Counted from the first letter of the stretch, positions 55,865 to 64,000 are shown. The stretch is DNA of 64,000 nucleotides from Paracyclopina nana (GCA_019096065.1 JAGUCH010000009.1:6086001-6150000); one strand, 5' to 3'. Numbers and translations: made by a program. The notes: generated by a model from the letters alone, not told the origin.

Positions 55865-56085
55865 TCAAGGGAGATGATTATGTGGTTTATCCCCATGCTT
55901 GACAATGAAGCCATTACTAGTGTGAACTGTAGCTCGACAACTGCCATATTCTGGATACACTCGCCTACAACTCCAGTAAGTGAGCCCTTCTCTTCCTGAA
56001 GATGGCTTAAACATGTTAATGTAGCCAAGGCTATCCTTGAGCAATTTATTGCCATGCTTCAACACGACATACTCCACATGTTTGC
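55865..56085 (-). CDS. FLYWCH cassette F13
   Basis: YWSC, C after nine residues, HNH. Start GKHVEYVVLKHG; acceptor TGTTATTTTAG at 56,086. Close copy of F16, 1 kb away. Confidence 0.8.
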
Positions 56086-56140
56086 CTAAAATAACAACAT
56101 CCAACTGCGATTGCGTGCTACAATTGATGTAAGTATAGTC

Positions 56141-56361
56141 TTATGGAAGATGGTTGTGAGGCTGATCGCTATGTTTCACAATGAAGCCATCAAAAGTGTG
56201 ACAGGTTGCTTTGCAGCTGCCGTATTCTGGATACTTGCACTTGCACCTCCAGTGAGTGCTGCCATTCTTTCTTGAGGTTGTATCATGAATGTAAATGTAG
56301 CCAATGCTATCTTTGAGCATTTTTTTGCCATGCTGAGACATGACATACTCCACAGGCTCGC
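56141..56361 (-). CDS. FLYWCH cassette F12
   Basis: HWRC, C after nine residues, HNH. Start GEPVEYVMSQHG; acceptor TTGTTCCAG at 56,362. Confidence 0.8.
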
Positions 56362-56435
56362 CTGGAACAATAACGACGTATCTCTATGTGTGTGGCAAAT
56401 ACATTTCCTTTTTCAAGGATACATTTATCTAAGAT

Positions 56436-56662
56436 TCAGGGGAGATGGTTGTGAGGTTCATTACCCCTCTTCACAACCATATGTCCCAAGGTTTGAACAG
56501 TGGCTCTACAGTATCCAAGATTTGAATACTTTCGCCTACACCTCCAAAGAGTTCTTCCATGCCTTCCAAGAGTTCCAGGTTGTCTATTCACATAAATGTA
56601 GCCCAAGTTATCTTTGAGCATAAGCTTGCCTTGTCGCGACACAATGTATTCAGCCGACTCAC
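56436..56662 (-). CDS. FLYWCH cassette F11
   Basis: LWRC, C after nine residues, HNH. A two-codon-longer loop (PGTLGRHGRT) than its neighbours. Acceptor TTATTCCAG at 56,663. Confidence 0.8.
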
Positions 56663-56732
56663 CTGGAATAACAATGTATCCCAAGATGTATTCGGATACA
56701 TACAAAATATTTCAAGAGAGGGTGTTTTTTTT

Positions 56733-56953
56733 CTAAGGAAGGTGATTGTGTGGATGCAGACCAATTTTCACAATAAAGTCATCCAGGGTTTGAACTGAGG
56801 CTTTGCAATTGCCGTATTCTGGATACGCTCGCTTACACCTCCAATATGAAAGGCCAGCTTTCCCAGAGCTGGACTTTCGCGTGTAAACAAAGCCTTGCTG
56901 ATCCTTGATCATTTTATTACCACGTTGAGACAACACATATTCCACTCGTTCGC
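56733..56953 (-). CDS. FLYWCH cassette F10
   Basis: YWRC, C after nine residues, HNH. Start GERVEYVLSQRG; acceptor TTGTTCTAG at 56,954. Paralogue of F9 (MIKDQ word). Confidence 0.8.
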
Positions 56954-56997
56954 CTAGAACAACAATAGCCTATACTTTTAATCCAAACCCACATACG

Positions 56998-57155
56998 CTA
57001 AGTGAAAACTGTGGTAGACTTGTAATTGTAAAGAATACAACTGAACTTGTTGCGCCTCCAATCAATTTGACGATTTAGACTCTGCCTATTCTGGTGATAC
57101 ACTTGACCAGCATTGTCTCTTAAGAGGATTCTGCCTTGAAGAGAAGTCAAGAGCT
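56998..57155 (-). pseudogene. Decayed FLYWCH cassette, metal ligands lost
   Basis: Acceptor GGTGTAG and phase kept, but DWRRN replaces the WRC and NYKS the second Cys, and the frame stops before any His pair. Paralogue of 57,588. Confidence 0.75.
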
Positions 57156-57326
57156 CTACACCGAAATCTTCTGAATCTTCACAAAGGATGTTCGTGTTTG
57201 CTTCTCCCATGTACAATCGAGTCATTGAAAGCGTTAGACCAGCCTGTTTTTTCGAAGATGTTCGGGCCAAAATAAAGCATGAATATTATGACACATTCAT
57301 TTCATGATATGAAATGTTTTCATGAT

Positions 57327-57550
57327 CTAAGGAAGGTGATTGTGAGAGGTCTTGCCAAACTTAACAATTATGTCATCAAGGGTTTGAATTGTGGCTTTGC
57401 AACTGCCATATCCTGGATTGGCACGCCTACACCTCCAGTATGAGTATCCAGCTCTATGATAGCTTGCTTTGCTCATGTACGCAAAGCCGAGCTGATCCTT
57501 TATCATTTTATTGCCACGATGTGACATGAACACTTCCACTCGATGTTGGC
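57327..57550 (-). CDS. FLYWCH cassette F9
   Basis: YWRC, C after nine residues, HNH. Start GQHRVEVFMSHRG; acceptor TTGCTTCTAG at 57,551. Confidence 0.8.
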
Positions 57551-57587
57551 CTAGAAGCAATAACAATATCCTGTATTGTTTATTTTT

Positions 57588-57791
57588 TCAGATATCAGTA
57601 TGGAGGTTCACAGGTGGATGAATGGCAATGACGTTATCTTTCGTGAAGACCTTAGCCTTGCAATTGAAATAAATGCGACTGAGCTTGTTACACCGCCAAT
57701 AAATTTGACCATTTAGACTCTGTCTATTTTGGTGATACACATGACCAGCATTGTCTCTTTTGAGGAGTCTGCCTCTAGGAGAAGTCAAGAG
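57588..57791 (-). pseudogene. FLYWCH cassette with acceptor-side 2-bp loss
   Basis: Finger partly kept (YWRC, second Cys), but relative to the paralogue at 56,998 two bases are missing right after the acceptor (TTTAG|CTCTTG versus GTAG|AGCTCTTG), which breaks the phase. The HNH is replaced by IHPPVN. Probably dead. Confidence 0.65.
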
Positions 57792-57816
57792 CTAAACAAT
57801 GAAATCATCTGAATCT

Positions 57817-58061
57817 TCACAAGGGATGATTGTGATTGTTTCTTCGGAGGACAATCGAGTCATTGAGAGTGTTCGCTTTGGCCTTGCAAAAGAAGGCCTT
57901 TGTTTTGAACTTGGAGCATCTCCAGGCTATGCTGCCATTGGTGGTGATCCTGGTTTTGTAATAAGTGAACCCTTGGGAGTCTTTCAATATGATACCATCA
58001 TTGTTGTGAGGGGATGGCAAGAAATGAGCCTCTTCCTGCACAACTCGAGCAGGTGCTCCAC
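57817..58061 (-). CDS. FLYWCH cassette F8
   Basis: AWRC (Ala before Trp), C after nine residues, HNH. Acceptor GTCATTGTAG at 58,062 gives GGAPARVVQEEAHF. Confidence 0.78.
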
Positions 58062-58078
58062 CTACAATGACAAGCAAA

Positions 58079-58170
58079 TCAAGGGTCATGACAATGCTGG
58101 TTGGACCCAGAGACTATTCTTCCATCGAGGTTATAAACTTTGGCCTTGAACCAGAGTGGGATGGCCAAGC
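58079..58170 (-). pseudogene. 3' fragment of a FLYWCH cassette
   Basis: The minus strand reads FKAKVYNLDGRIVSG then HCHDP and a stop. No Trp-Cys half lies upstream in frame. Confidence 0.55.
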
Positions 58171-58223
58171 TTGCTTTTGTCAAGGTGGAAAGGCTCATTG
58201 ACAGGAAAGAGGAATGAAAAATT

Positions 58224-58459
58224 TCAAGTTTCTTGGTGGTTATGCTCAGCACTTCGAGCCACAATTTTGCCATTCTCAGTATAGATTTTGGCCTTGCAAT
58301 TCCGCTGATGCTTGACATACTTCCGGCACCTCCAATAAAGCCTACTGGATTCTTGGCCAGGTCGAACCTTCAGATATATGTAGCCAAATTGGTCCTTGAC
58401 ACGAAAATGACCATTATACACTTGAATGAGCTCCATAGGTTCTTCGACAGCATAAACGC
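58224..58459 (-). CDS. FLYWCH cassette F7
   Basis: YWRC, C after nine residues, HNH, ends QET. Acceptor TATTCACTAG at 58,460 gives GVYAVEEPMELIQVY. A truncated twin lies at 58,889. Confidence 0.8.
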
Positions 58460-58485
58460 CTAGTGAATAGATAATACAACAATCA

Positions 58486-58748
58486 TCAGCATTTGGCTTT
58501 TTTCCTCGATGGCAAAACTGCCTCGTTTGGACCATGGATATGGACACCGGACTTTTTCTTAATGAAAAACCCCTGGGTGACAGCACTGCTCCTACAATAG
58601 CCTCGTTTCTTCGGGGCGAAAACGCATCTCCAATAAATGTTCTTCTCTGTCGTTTTGTCTTTCGTGTATCTAAATCCTTTGGAGTCAACAAGGATGGGTT
58701 TTCCAAATTTGCTCTTAGAAAAGTGAGCTTCCTCAAAGGCGTCAGCTT
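58486..58748 (-). CDS. FLYWCH cassette F6
   Basis: YWRC, C after nine residues, HIH, Lys/Arg-rich end. Acceptor GTTGCTTGCAG at 58,749. Near twin of F5. Confidence 0.8.
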
Positions 58749-58888
58749 CTGCAAGCAACAATCGAGAGGAATTTGTAGCATTCAGCAACATTTATCGACT
58801 CATCACAAACAATTTGTGTCAATGGCTTCAACTTGTAAAAATTATTCACTGAACAGGATATGTGCCTAGTGGATAGGTCATACAACAA

Positions 58889-59022
58889 TCACAAACAACA
58901 AAGCCTACTGGATTCTTGGCCAAGCCGAAGCTTCAGATACATGTAGTCGAATTGGTCCTTGACTCGAAAATGACTGTTATACATTTGAATGAGCTCCATA
59001 GGTTCTTCAACAGCAAAAAGAT
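58889..59022 (-). pseudogene. Truncated twin of F7
   Basis: Acceptor ATCACTAG and phase kept, and the first 40 codons match F7 (FAVEEPMELIQMY), but the sequence ends at SSRLCCL and a stop just where YWRC should begin. Confidence 0.8.
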
Positions 59023-59054
59023 CTAGTGATAAGATAATACAACAATCATCAGCA

Positions 59055-59311
59055 TTAAGCTTTTTTCTTCGTTGGCAAAACTGTCTCATTCGGACCATGG
59101 ATATGGCTACTGGATCGTTTCTTTATGAAAAACCCTTGGGTGATGGCAGTGCTCCTGCAATAGCCTCGTTTTTTGGTGGCAAAAACGCATCTCCAATAAA
59201 TGTTCTTCTCAGTCGTTCTGACTTGAGAGTATCTAAATCCTTCAGAGTCAACAAGGATGGCCCTTCCATATTTGCTCTTTGAAAATTGAGCTTCCTCGAA
59301 GGGGTCAGCTT
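59055..59311 (-). CDS. FLYWCH cassette F5
   Basis: YWRC, C after nine residues, HIH. Acceptor GTTGCTTGCAG at 59,312. F5 plus the truncated F7 copy repeat the F6 plus F7 order, so a two-cassette block was duplicated. Confidence 0.8.
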
Positions 59312-59345
59312 CTGCAAGCAACAATCGAGAGGAATTGGCATCATA

Positions 59346-59590
59346 CAGGTAATTTCACGAGGGCCATGGATTTGAACCACATGATTTAAGCTTAGTAAAA
59401 AAACCATCGGTGACAGCCCTACCTATTCCATATCCATGCTTGTTATTGCCAAACACACATTGGTAATAAACCTTTTCCTCTCTTGCTTAGCTCTTAGCAT
59501 ATCGAAATCCATCAGAGTGAACAAGGATGGCATCTCTAAATTTGCTTGTAGAAAACTGAGCTTCCTCATAAGAGACCAGTTTCAGCAATA
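59346..59590 (-). pseudogene. Decayed FLYWCH cassette, F4 type
   Basis: The minus strand matches F4 (EEAQFSTSKF, HSDGFRYAKS) but has a stop after AKS, YYQC instead of YWRC, Tyr for the second Cys and no His pair. Confidence 0.8.
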
Positions 59591-59673
59591 TAAATTGGAC
59601 AGGACCCAAGATCATTTTGATTTTAATATCAGATATTAAAGAAATCTTAAAAATGCACTCATGACATCAAGAA

Positions 59674-59963
59674 TTATTGAGTATTTTTTTCGGACTTTGA
59701 TTTCAAAAGCTTCGCCTTTTTCTTTGATGGAACAGGATCATGCGGACCATGAGTGTGGACCCCTGTTTTTTGCTTGATCATAAAACCATAAGTGACAGCC
59801 TTGCCTGTACAATGGCCAAGCTTGCTATTGCCAAAAGTGCATCGCCAATACACCTTTTTCTCTCTTGCTTTGCTCTTTGCATATCGAAATCCATCAGAGT
59901 CAATGAGGATGGCACCTCCAAATTTGCTTGTAGAAAAATGAGCTTCCTCAAAGGGGCCAGCTT
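59674..59963 (-). CDS. FLYWCH cassette F4
   Basis: YWRC, C after nine residues, HTH, then a lysine-rich tail (KKKAKLLKSKSEK). Acceptor TCTTGCTTGCAG at 59,964. Confidence 0.8.
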
Positions 59964-60055
59964 CTGCAAGCAAGAATTGAGAAGACTCTTGAATACGAAG
60001 GACAAAATCTAAGATTTGAAGCAATCAGCGCTAATAGACAATTTATTAAAATACT

Positions 60056-60315
60056 TCATTCTTTTCCAAGTGGATGAGTAGGATTTACAATTGGCTTTTC
60101 AAAGGGGCCATGGATGTGACCCCCAGTTTTTTGCTTGATAATGAACCCATAGGTGACTGCTTTGCCCTTACAATGGCCTCGCTTTTTCACACCATATACG
60201 CATCTCCAGTAGATCTTTTCATTTCTTATCGTAACCTTATTATACTTAAATCCATCGGAGTCTAAGAGCTGTGCATGTCCATATTTGCTTCGTTCAAACT
60301 GAGCAACCTCGGCGT
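60056..60315 (-). CDS. FLYWCH cassette F3
   Basis: YWRC, C after nine residues, HIH. Acceptor TTGCTTGCAG at 60,316. Nearly identical to F2, with only a handful of codon differences, mostly before and after the finger. Confidence 0.8.
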
Positions 60316-60401
60316 CTGCAAGCAAGAATTGAGGCTGTTGAATACGAAGGAAAGCTAGTGGTGCTAACAACTGACAATAATAGACACTTTTATTAGACTC
60401 T

Positions 60402-60661
60402 TCAGTCGTTTCCAAGTGGATCAGAAGGGTTGACAATCGGCTTTTCAAAGGGGCCATGGATGTGACCCCCAGTTTTTTGCTTAATAATGAACCCGTGGGT
60501 GACTGCTTTGCCCTTACAGTGGCCTCGCTTTTTCACACCATATACGCATCTCCAGTAGATCTTTTCATTTCTTACTGTAACCCTATTGTACCTAAATCCA
60601 TCCGAGTCTAAGAGCTGTGCTTGTCCGGATCTGCATTTTTCGAACTGAGCAACCTCGGCTT
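60402..60661 (-). CDS. FLYWCH cassette F2
   Basis: YWRC, C after nine residues, HIH. Acceptor TTGCTTGCAG at 60,662. Same length as F3, so a recent duplicate. Confidence 0.8.
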
Positions 60662-60780
60662 CTGCAAGCAAGAATCAAATATTTTGATATTTGGACAAGC
60701 CCATTCTTTTTTATTCAAACATATACAGCGAATGTATATTTCAAGTTTCTTGCTTCAAACTTACTCCTTTCCTTTGGTAG

Positions 60781-61148
60781 TTTCCCTACCAGATTATAAC
60801 TCAGTTCCCTAGTGTCCCTACCAGAATGAAGCTGGGTTCCCTAGCTTTCCCTACCAGAATGAAGCTGGGTTCCCTAGTTTCCCTACCAGAGTGAAGCTGG
60901 GTTCCCTAGTTTCCCTACCAGAATGAAGCTGGGTTCCCTAGTTTCCCTACCAGAATGAAGCTGGGTTTCCTAGTTTCCCTACCAGAATGAAGCTGAGTTC
61001 CCTAGTTTCCCTACCAGAATGAAGCTGAGTTCCCTAGTTTCCCTACCAGATTATAACTCAGTTCCCTAGTTTCCCTACCAGAATGAAGCTGAGTTCCCTA
61101 GTTTCCCTACCAGAATGAAGCTGAGTTCCCTAGCTTCCCTACCAGACA
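60781..61148. repeat. Minisatellite, 32-bp unit
   Basis: About eleven copies of a unit combining TTTCCCTACCAGAATGAAGC and TGGGTTCCCTAG, with two variant copies carrying ATTATAACTC. It lies in the intron between F1 and F2. Confidence 0.9.
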
Positions 61149-61160
61149 TAATTATAGGTT

Positions 61161-61393
61161 TCAAATAGCTTTTAATGCGATTTTGTCTATGTGCATATGC
61201 TTGTTTCTACTGAATACAATTGTGTTCGATTTGTCATTGGTATGGACTCTAGTCTTGCATCCTGGATATCTACACTTCCAAAGCGACTTGCTTGGCCCAG
61301 CTTTGATGCGATAATAGCTATTGCCTTTAGAGTCCCACAAAATGGGATTTTTGCCTCGACTTGAAGCCGTGACATAACACCGGAGGAGATCAT
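61161..61393 (-). CDS. FLYWCH cassette F1 (next to the stem)
   Basis: LWKC, C after only four residues, HMH. A compact, divergent finger. Acceptor TTGTCTTGCAG at 61,394 gives DDLLRCYVTASSRG. First acceptor met by the transcript after the stem. Confidence 0.75.
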
Positions 61394-61467
61394 CTGCAAG
61401 ACAACAACATAGGTACACTTGTCTCAAGATGCGGATTTTCTCCTTCCCTACCTTGAAAGTAACCGGA

Positions 61468-61553
61468 TTTTCCGTGCTGAAGGCGCTTGGACAAACGGTG
61501 GGGATCCATTAGGGTTGACAAAACAGTTGCCAACCCTAACTTCAGCACGGGAA
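61468..61553. repeat. Nested inverted repeat in the stem-F1 intron
   Basis: Outer arms TTCCGTGCTGAAG (about 61,470-61,482) and CTTCAGCACGG(GAA) (61,540-61,553). Inner arms TTAGGGTTG (61,509-61,517) and CAACCCTAA (61,531-61,539). It would fold as a stem with a 26-base bulge on one side. Confidence 0.7.
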
Positions 61554-61675
61554 AAATGTCGAGAAAATCAAAGCTAGGGGTGGGCAAAATAAAACGCGAC
61601 TTAACTAGCCAAAATGTATATGATCAAGCTTGGAGCCCAACTAGCAAAAGGAAAAAAGCAATTAAATTGCTCAAA

Positions 61676-61780
61676 GAAGCTTGAGCAACATTGACCATGT
61701 CATGGTGCATGAGATTGAACACAGCTTCAAGCTATTTCACATTGATGCCTTCCAAACAAATAAGATGGTTTCAAGACGTT
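61676..61780 (-). pseudogene. Decayed BTB-exon fragment in the first intron
   Basis: About 100 bp matching the stem BTB exon at 62,305-62,400 (GAGCAACATTGACC, then CATGGTGCATGAGATTGAAC against CATGGTACATGAAGTTGAGC). It no longer encodes the domain. Confidence 0.75.
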
Positions 61781-61863
61781 TTTTAAGGTTTTAAGCATGA
61801 TAAATGGCTTAAAATCAATGCTATGCTTGGCTCCAAGCTTGGAAAACAAAGAGGGTTGCCTAC

Positions 61864-62677
61864 CTTTGGAGTCGGTGGCAGTTCCGGAGCCACCGGGAGC
61901 GCCAAGACTGCTGTCGTCAAAGTCATCGCCGTACTGAGCAAAGCTGTCAAAGTCTTCACCCTCGCCAAAGTCATTAGCTTCTACCTCATCACCAGCATAG
62001 CTATCTTCCTCAGCCTCCAATGGCACATTCGAGCCCGAAGGCTCAGGCTCGGCTTTGATCCTCTTGACATCCAGCTCTTCGACAACATCGTCATCATCGT
62101 CATCGTGACTGGCAGGAGTGGGTTTGGCCTTCTTGGCAGCTCCAGCATTGGGAGCCGTCGCTGGGGGAAGGGATGATTTTCGCTTAGCTGGCACAGCCTT
62201 TTTTCTTTGGTCATTGGTTGTCGACTCTGAGTTGGTTGAGGATTTGCCATCTGTGGTCAAGCCTTTCACGGCCAATTCCTCGGCCACAGCAAGGAAATTG
62301 TTCAAGGCGTCTTGAGCAACATTGACCTCGCCATGGTACATGAAGTTGAGCACAGCTTGGAGCTCTTTCAGCTTGATGCCTTTCAGGTAAAGAAACGGGT
62401 TTTGTGTGTGCTTCTGGTGGGCCAAGATCTTCCGGAAGAGGGGCGAGCAAGCGGCCAAGATCACTTTGTGGGCTTGGACCACATCAGTCCCATTATCGCA
62501 GCAAAGGGTGACGTCAAAGAACTCGGAATCTTGCCGAAGTTCGCGGAAACTTGTGCTGATATTCGACTCGAAGTCGTTCCACCTGAAACGCCAAGGATGC
62601 CCAAGATATTAACGGATTCTGGCAAGGAAAATAACGGCCATTGCTCACCTCAGACAAAAGTTGTCTGACGATCCCAT
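61864..62677 (-). CDS. BTB/POZ stem of the cassette locus (lola/mod(mdg4) type)
   Basis: Coding exon 1 is 62,649-62,677 (ATG, MGSSDNFCL plus two bases), intron 62,583-62,648, exon 2 is 61,864-62,582. Together they give 249 residues plus one base. FCLRWNDF and the BTB fold (FFDVTLCC, AHKVILAACSP, FMYHGEVNVAQ) occupy residues about 5-120, as in insect BTB transcription factors that dimerise in the nucleus. The linker has basic clusters (KRKSS, KKAKP), a run of Asp, a sumoylation-like IKAE and a long acidic stretch before the donor AAAG|GTAGGC. If the donor is not used, the frame reads 45 codons further to a stop at 61,727, giving a finger-less form. Whether it is the true lola or mod(mdg4) orthologue is undecided. 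Confidence 0.88.
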
Positions 62678-63000
62678 GATCGCGGATTGCTAAGCTCTCC
62701 AAGCACGTTTTTAATTGGTTTTTTGGCTTCAAATAAATGAATTCCTGGAAATGAGAATGAAAAGTCAACACTTTGTTGTTGTTAAAAAAGAGCACAATTG
62801 TTGAGCGTAAACAAAGCACGGATTTTCCGCGGAATCGAACGAGGTCAAATTCACTCACCTTTTGGGCATGAAATCCCAGCCTTAATTAAGAATCTCGAGC
62901 TCTATCCTCGTTGCAAAGTCCTCTTGAGAGACGACGGCAAAATATGGCGGATTTCAAGAGTTGCCAAATGGTTTCACTCAAAAAAGGCTGAATGTTGGTG
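62678..63000 (-). other. 5' leader exons of the BTB gene
   Basis: An acceptor (TTTCCAG) lies at 62,745, 67 bp before the ATG. A good donor AAAAG|GTGAGT at 62,858 implies a non-coding exon from 62,859 upwards and a 114-bp leader intron. The transcription start is not seen. Confidence 0.5.
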
Positions 63001-63059
63001 AAATCAGCCAAACTGGAGGAGTTTCTCGGCTGAGAGCGGACTCTGGTAACGCTGGCGTC

Positions 63060-63150
63060 CCCGGCCTTTTCTCTCAGCCAATCAGAAGCTGGCGTCGGTT
63101 GGCCCGGCGCGCCTTTTTCGTGGGGCCCCACGACGCTGATTGGCTGACAC
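63060..63150 (-). promoter_or_regulatory. GC-rich candidate promoter with two CCAAT boxes
   Basis: The only strongly GC-rich stretch in the area (GGCCCGGCGCGCC, GGGGCCCC). It holds CCAAT at 63,078-63,082 and ATTGG at 63,139-63,143 in opposite orientations, about 60 bp apart. It lies just upstream of the inferred leader exon and just downstream of the GH16 stop. Confidence 0.5.
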
Positions 63151-63234
63151 CAACAGAGAAATTGGCGCCAAATTCAAATTTCTCCGGACTGGAATTTTTT
63201 GAAATTTATGACTTTATTGCGTTTTGAGGGCCAG

Positions 63235-63959
63235 TTAAAAGCCATAAACTTTGACACTCTTGATCCTCATGTATTGAGGCTGGCCATCGATGAAGCATTC
63301 GCCAGGGTTGAACACCTGGGGGAAATCCCCACCCTGGGCCAGGTTGATGAGCAGGGAGAAGCCCTCAGTGTTGAAAGAGTTGAAAAAGTCATAGTAGTCA
63401 TTGTTGCCATTCTTGAACAAGGACTTGGTGGTGTGGGCTGACTGCCAAGAATTTGAGCCCAGGTCAAACCAAGAGGTCCACCAGGTCAAGTCAATTTGGC
63501 CTTGGTTGTCCTGGACATTCCACTCAAATCCTGCTACCAAAGGAGTCTCATCAAGGTTGGCATCGATGATGTAAGGATTGGCAGGGGGATGCTGAGGCCC
63601 ACCACCAAAGAAATTTGTTGAATGGAGGGACATGACAATTTTGGGCTCACCATTGACAGCCTAAATAAGGATAAGTCATTAAGTTATTCAAGCTTTGGTC
63701 TCAGTTACCTCCATGATGTCAATCTCTCCATGCCTTGGCCACTCCCAGCCATTGCCTGATCCCAGCATCCAAATGGCAGGCCAAGATCCTCTGAAGTTGC
63801 CTCCATTGGTTTTGATTGGCAAGGTTGACTCCACTTCCAGGTAACCTCGGTACTTGATCTCATTGGACTGAGCAGTGCTCCAAACCTTGTAGGTTTCAAG
63901 CCTGGCTGAGGTGATTCGGTTGCCATCTTTCCTGGCTGTGATTGTGATCTCTCCAGATC
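63235..63959 (-). CDS. GH16 beta-1,3-glucanase, C-terminal part
   Basis: Two exons: 63,709-63,959 (starting mid-codon) and 63,235-63,660, with a 48-bp intron in phase 0. The first ends in GEIDIME, the catalytic ExDxxE motif of family 16 laminarinases, after RGSWPAIWMLGSG. The second has the usual SLHS..N, WTSWFDLG and FFLLINLA-like beta strands and ends YMRIKSVKVYGF. Both catalytic Glu are kept, so this is a likely active endo-1,3-beta-glucanase rather than a non-catalytic glucan-recognition protein. The N-terminal exons lie beyond the window. Confidence 0.85.
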
Positions 63960-64000
63960 CTAGGATAAAAAAAAAAGAATTTTTTCTTACAAATTAAAAA

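Larger units (their letters stand above)
20945..63000 (-). other. BTB locus with about 51 alternative 3' DNA-binding exons
   Basis: One minus-strand transcription unit. A BTB stem at its 5' end (right) is followed by a library of terminal exons. The stem donor at 61,863 leaves one base (G) of a split codon. Every intact cassette starts after an AG with two bases that complete it and ends in its own stop, and for every one (length + 1) is divisible by three. Cassettes are FLYWCH (proximal), three long FLYWCH-variant modules, and C2H2 (distal). This is the organisation known for Drosophila mod(mdg4) (FLYWCH) and lola (C2H2), here combined and larger. All cassettes are on the stem strand. Several AATAAA words overlap or follow stops (for example the complement of 51,366-51,371 and 51,708-51,713), fitting alternative polyadenylation. 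Confidence 0.85.

Noticed and set aside
20945-61393. Each zinc-finger or FLYWCH ORF as a separate small gene
   Set aside because: Uniform AG acceptors, identical entry phase, many without a usable Met and no promoters: exons of one locus fit much better.
61487-61684. 65-codon + strand frame near the inverted repeat
   Set aside because: It starts within the inverted repeat and has no domain, neighbour or splice support. It lies antisense in the stem intron.
20945-62677. Trans-spliced cassettes on the opposite strand, as in Drosophila mod(mdg4)
   Set aside because: I looked for FLYWCH or C2H2 frames on the + strand and found none. All cassettes are in cis orientation.
1-64000. tRNA, rRNA, CRISPR or bacterial operon features
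   Set aside because: No cloverleaf, rRNA core or direct-repeat/spacer pattern was seen by eye. Spliced genes make this eukaryotic DNA. A covariance-model scan could still find a small RNA.

Overview
The window is eukaryotic nuclear DNA: AT-rich, with short spliced introns (about 50-120 bp in the dense part), MITE-like repeats and a complete LTR retroelement. The gene set points to an arthropod, possibly a crustacean: a formin-type GBD/FH3 protein without FH2 (multiple-wing-hairs type), a BTB gene of the lola/mod(mdg4) kind with FLYWCH and C2H2 terminal exons, and a GH16 beta-1,3-glucanase. The species cannot be fixed from the sequence.

Layout. Positions 1-10,100 are mostly AT-rich non-coding DNA with a GCAG-rich tandem array (7,143-7,960), dispersed repeat copies and a few doubtful orphan exons. 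Positions 10,102-16,464 (+) hold a seven-exon mwh-like gene, followed by a decayed tandem copy of its 3' end. Positions 17,000-20,900 are AT-rich with more repeat copies.

From about 63,000 down to 20,945 (minus strand) runs one very large locus. A BTB stem (coding exons 62,649-62,677 and 61,864-62,582) ends in phase 1 after an acidic linker. Downstream I count 51 intact alternative 3' terminal exons (cassettes). Each starts at an AG acceptor and supplies exactly the two bases that complete the split codon. There are 37 FLYWCH cassettes (27.5-61.4 kb), three long cassettes carrying a FLYWCH-variant Cys/His cluster plus a tail like that of MULE-transposase-associated proteins (29.4-31.4 kb), and 11 C2H2 cassettes (20.9-27.4 kb). 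About fourteen further cassettes are decayed, truncated, nonsense-mutated or interrupted. The inferred product is one BTB dimerisation domain joined to one of many DNA-binding modules. All cassettes are on the same strand, so cis-splicing is enough.

A 13.9-kb Ty3/Gypsy-type retroelement (33,939-47,823, + strand, 236-bp identical LTRs, CAGT target-site duplication) sits inside one FLYWCH cassette. The two halves of that cassette remain in frame. The element carries gag, a Cys/His-rich gag-like ORF, a frameshifted protease-RT-RNaseH-integrase, two membrane-anchored ORFs in the env position and, most unusually, an antisense block of intron-containing membrane-protein genes (44,611-47,552) starting next to the 3' LTR. 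A GH16 glucanase gene ends just upstream of the BTB promoter at the right edge.
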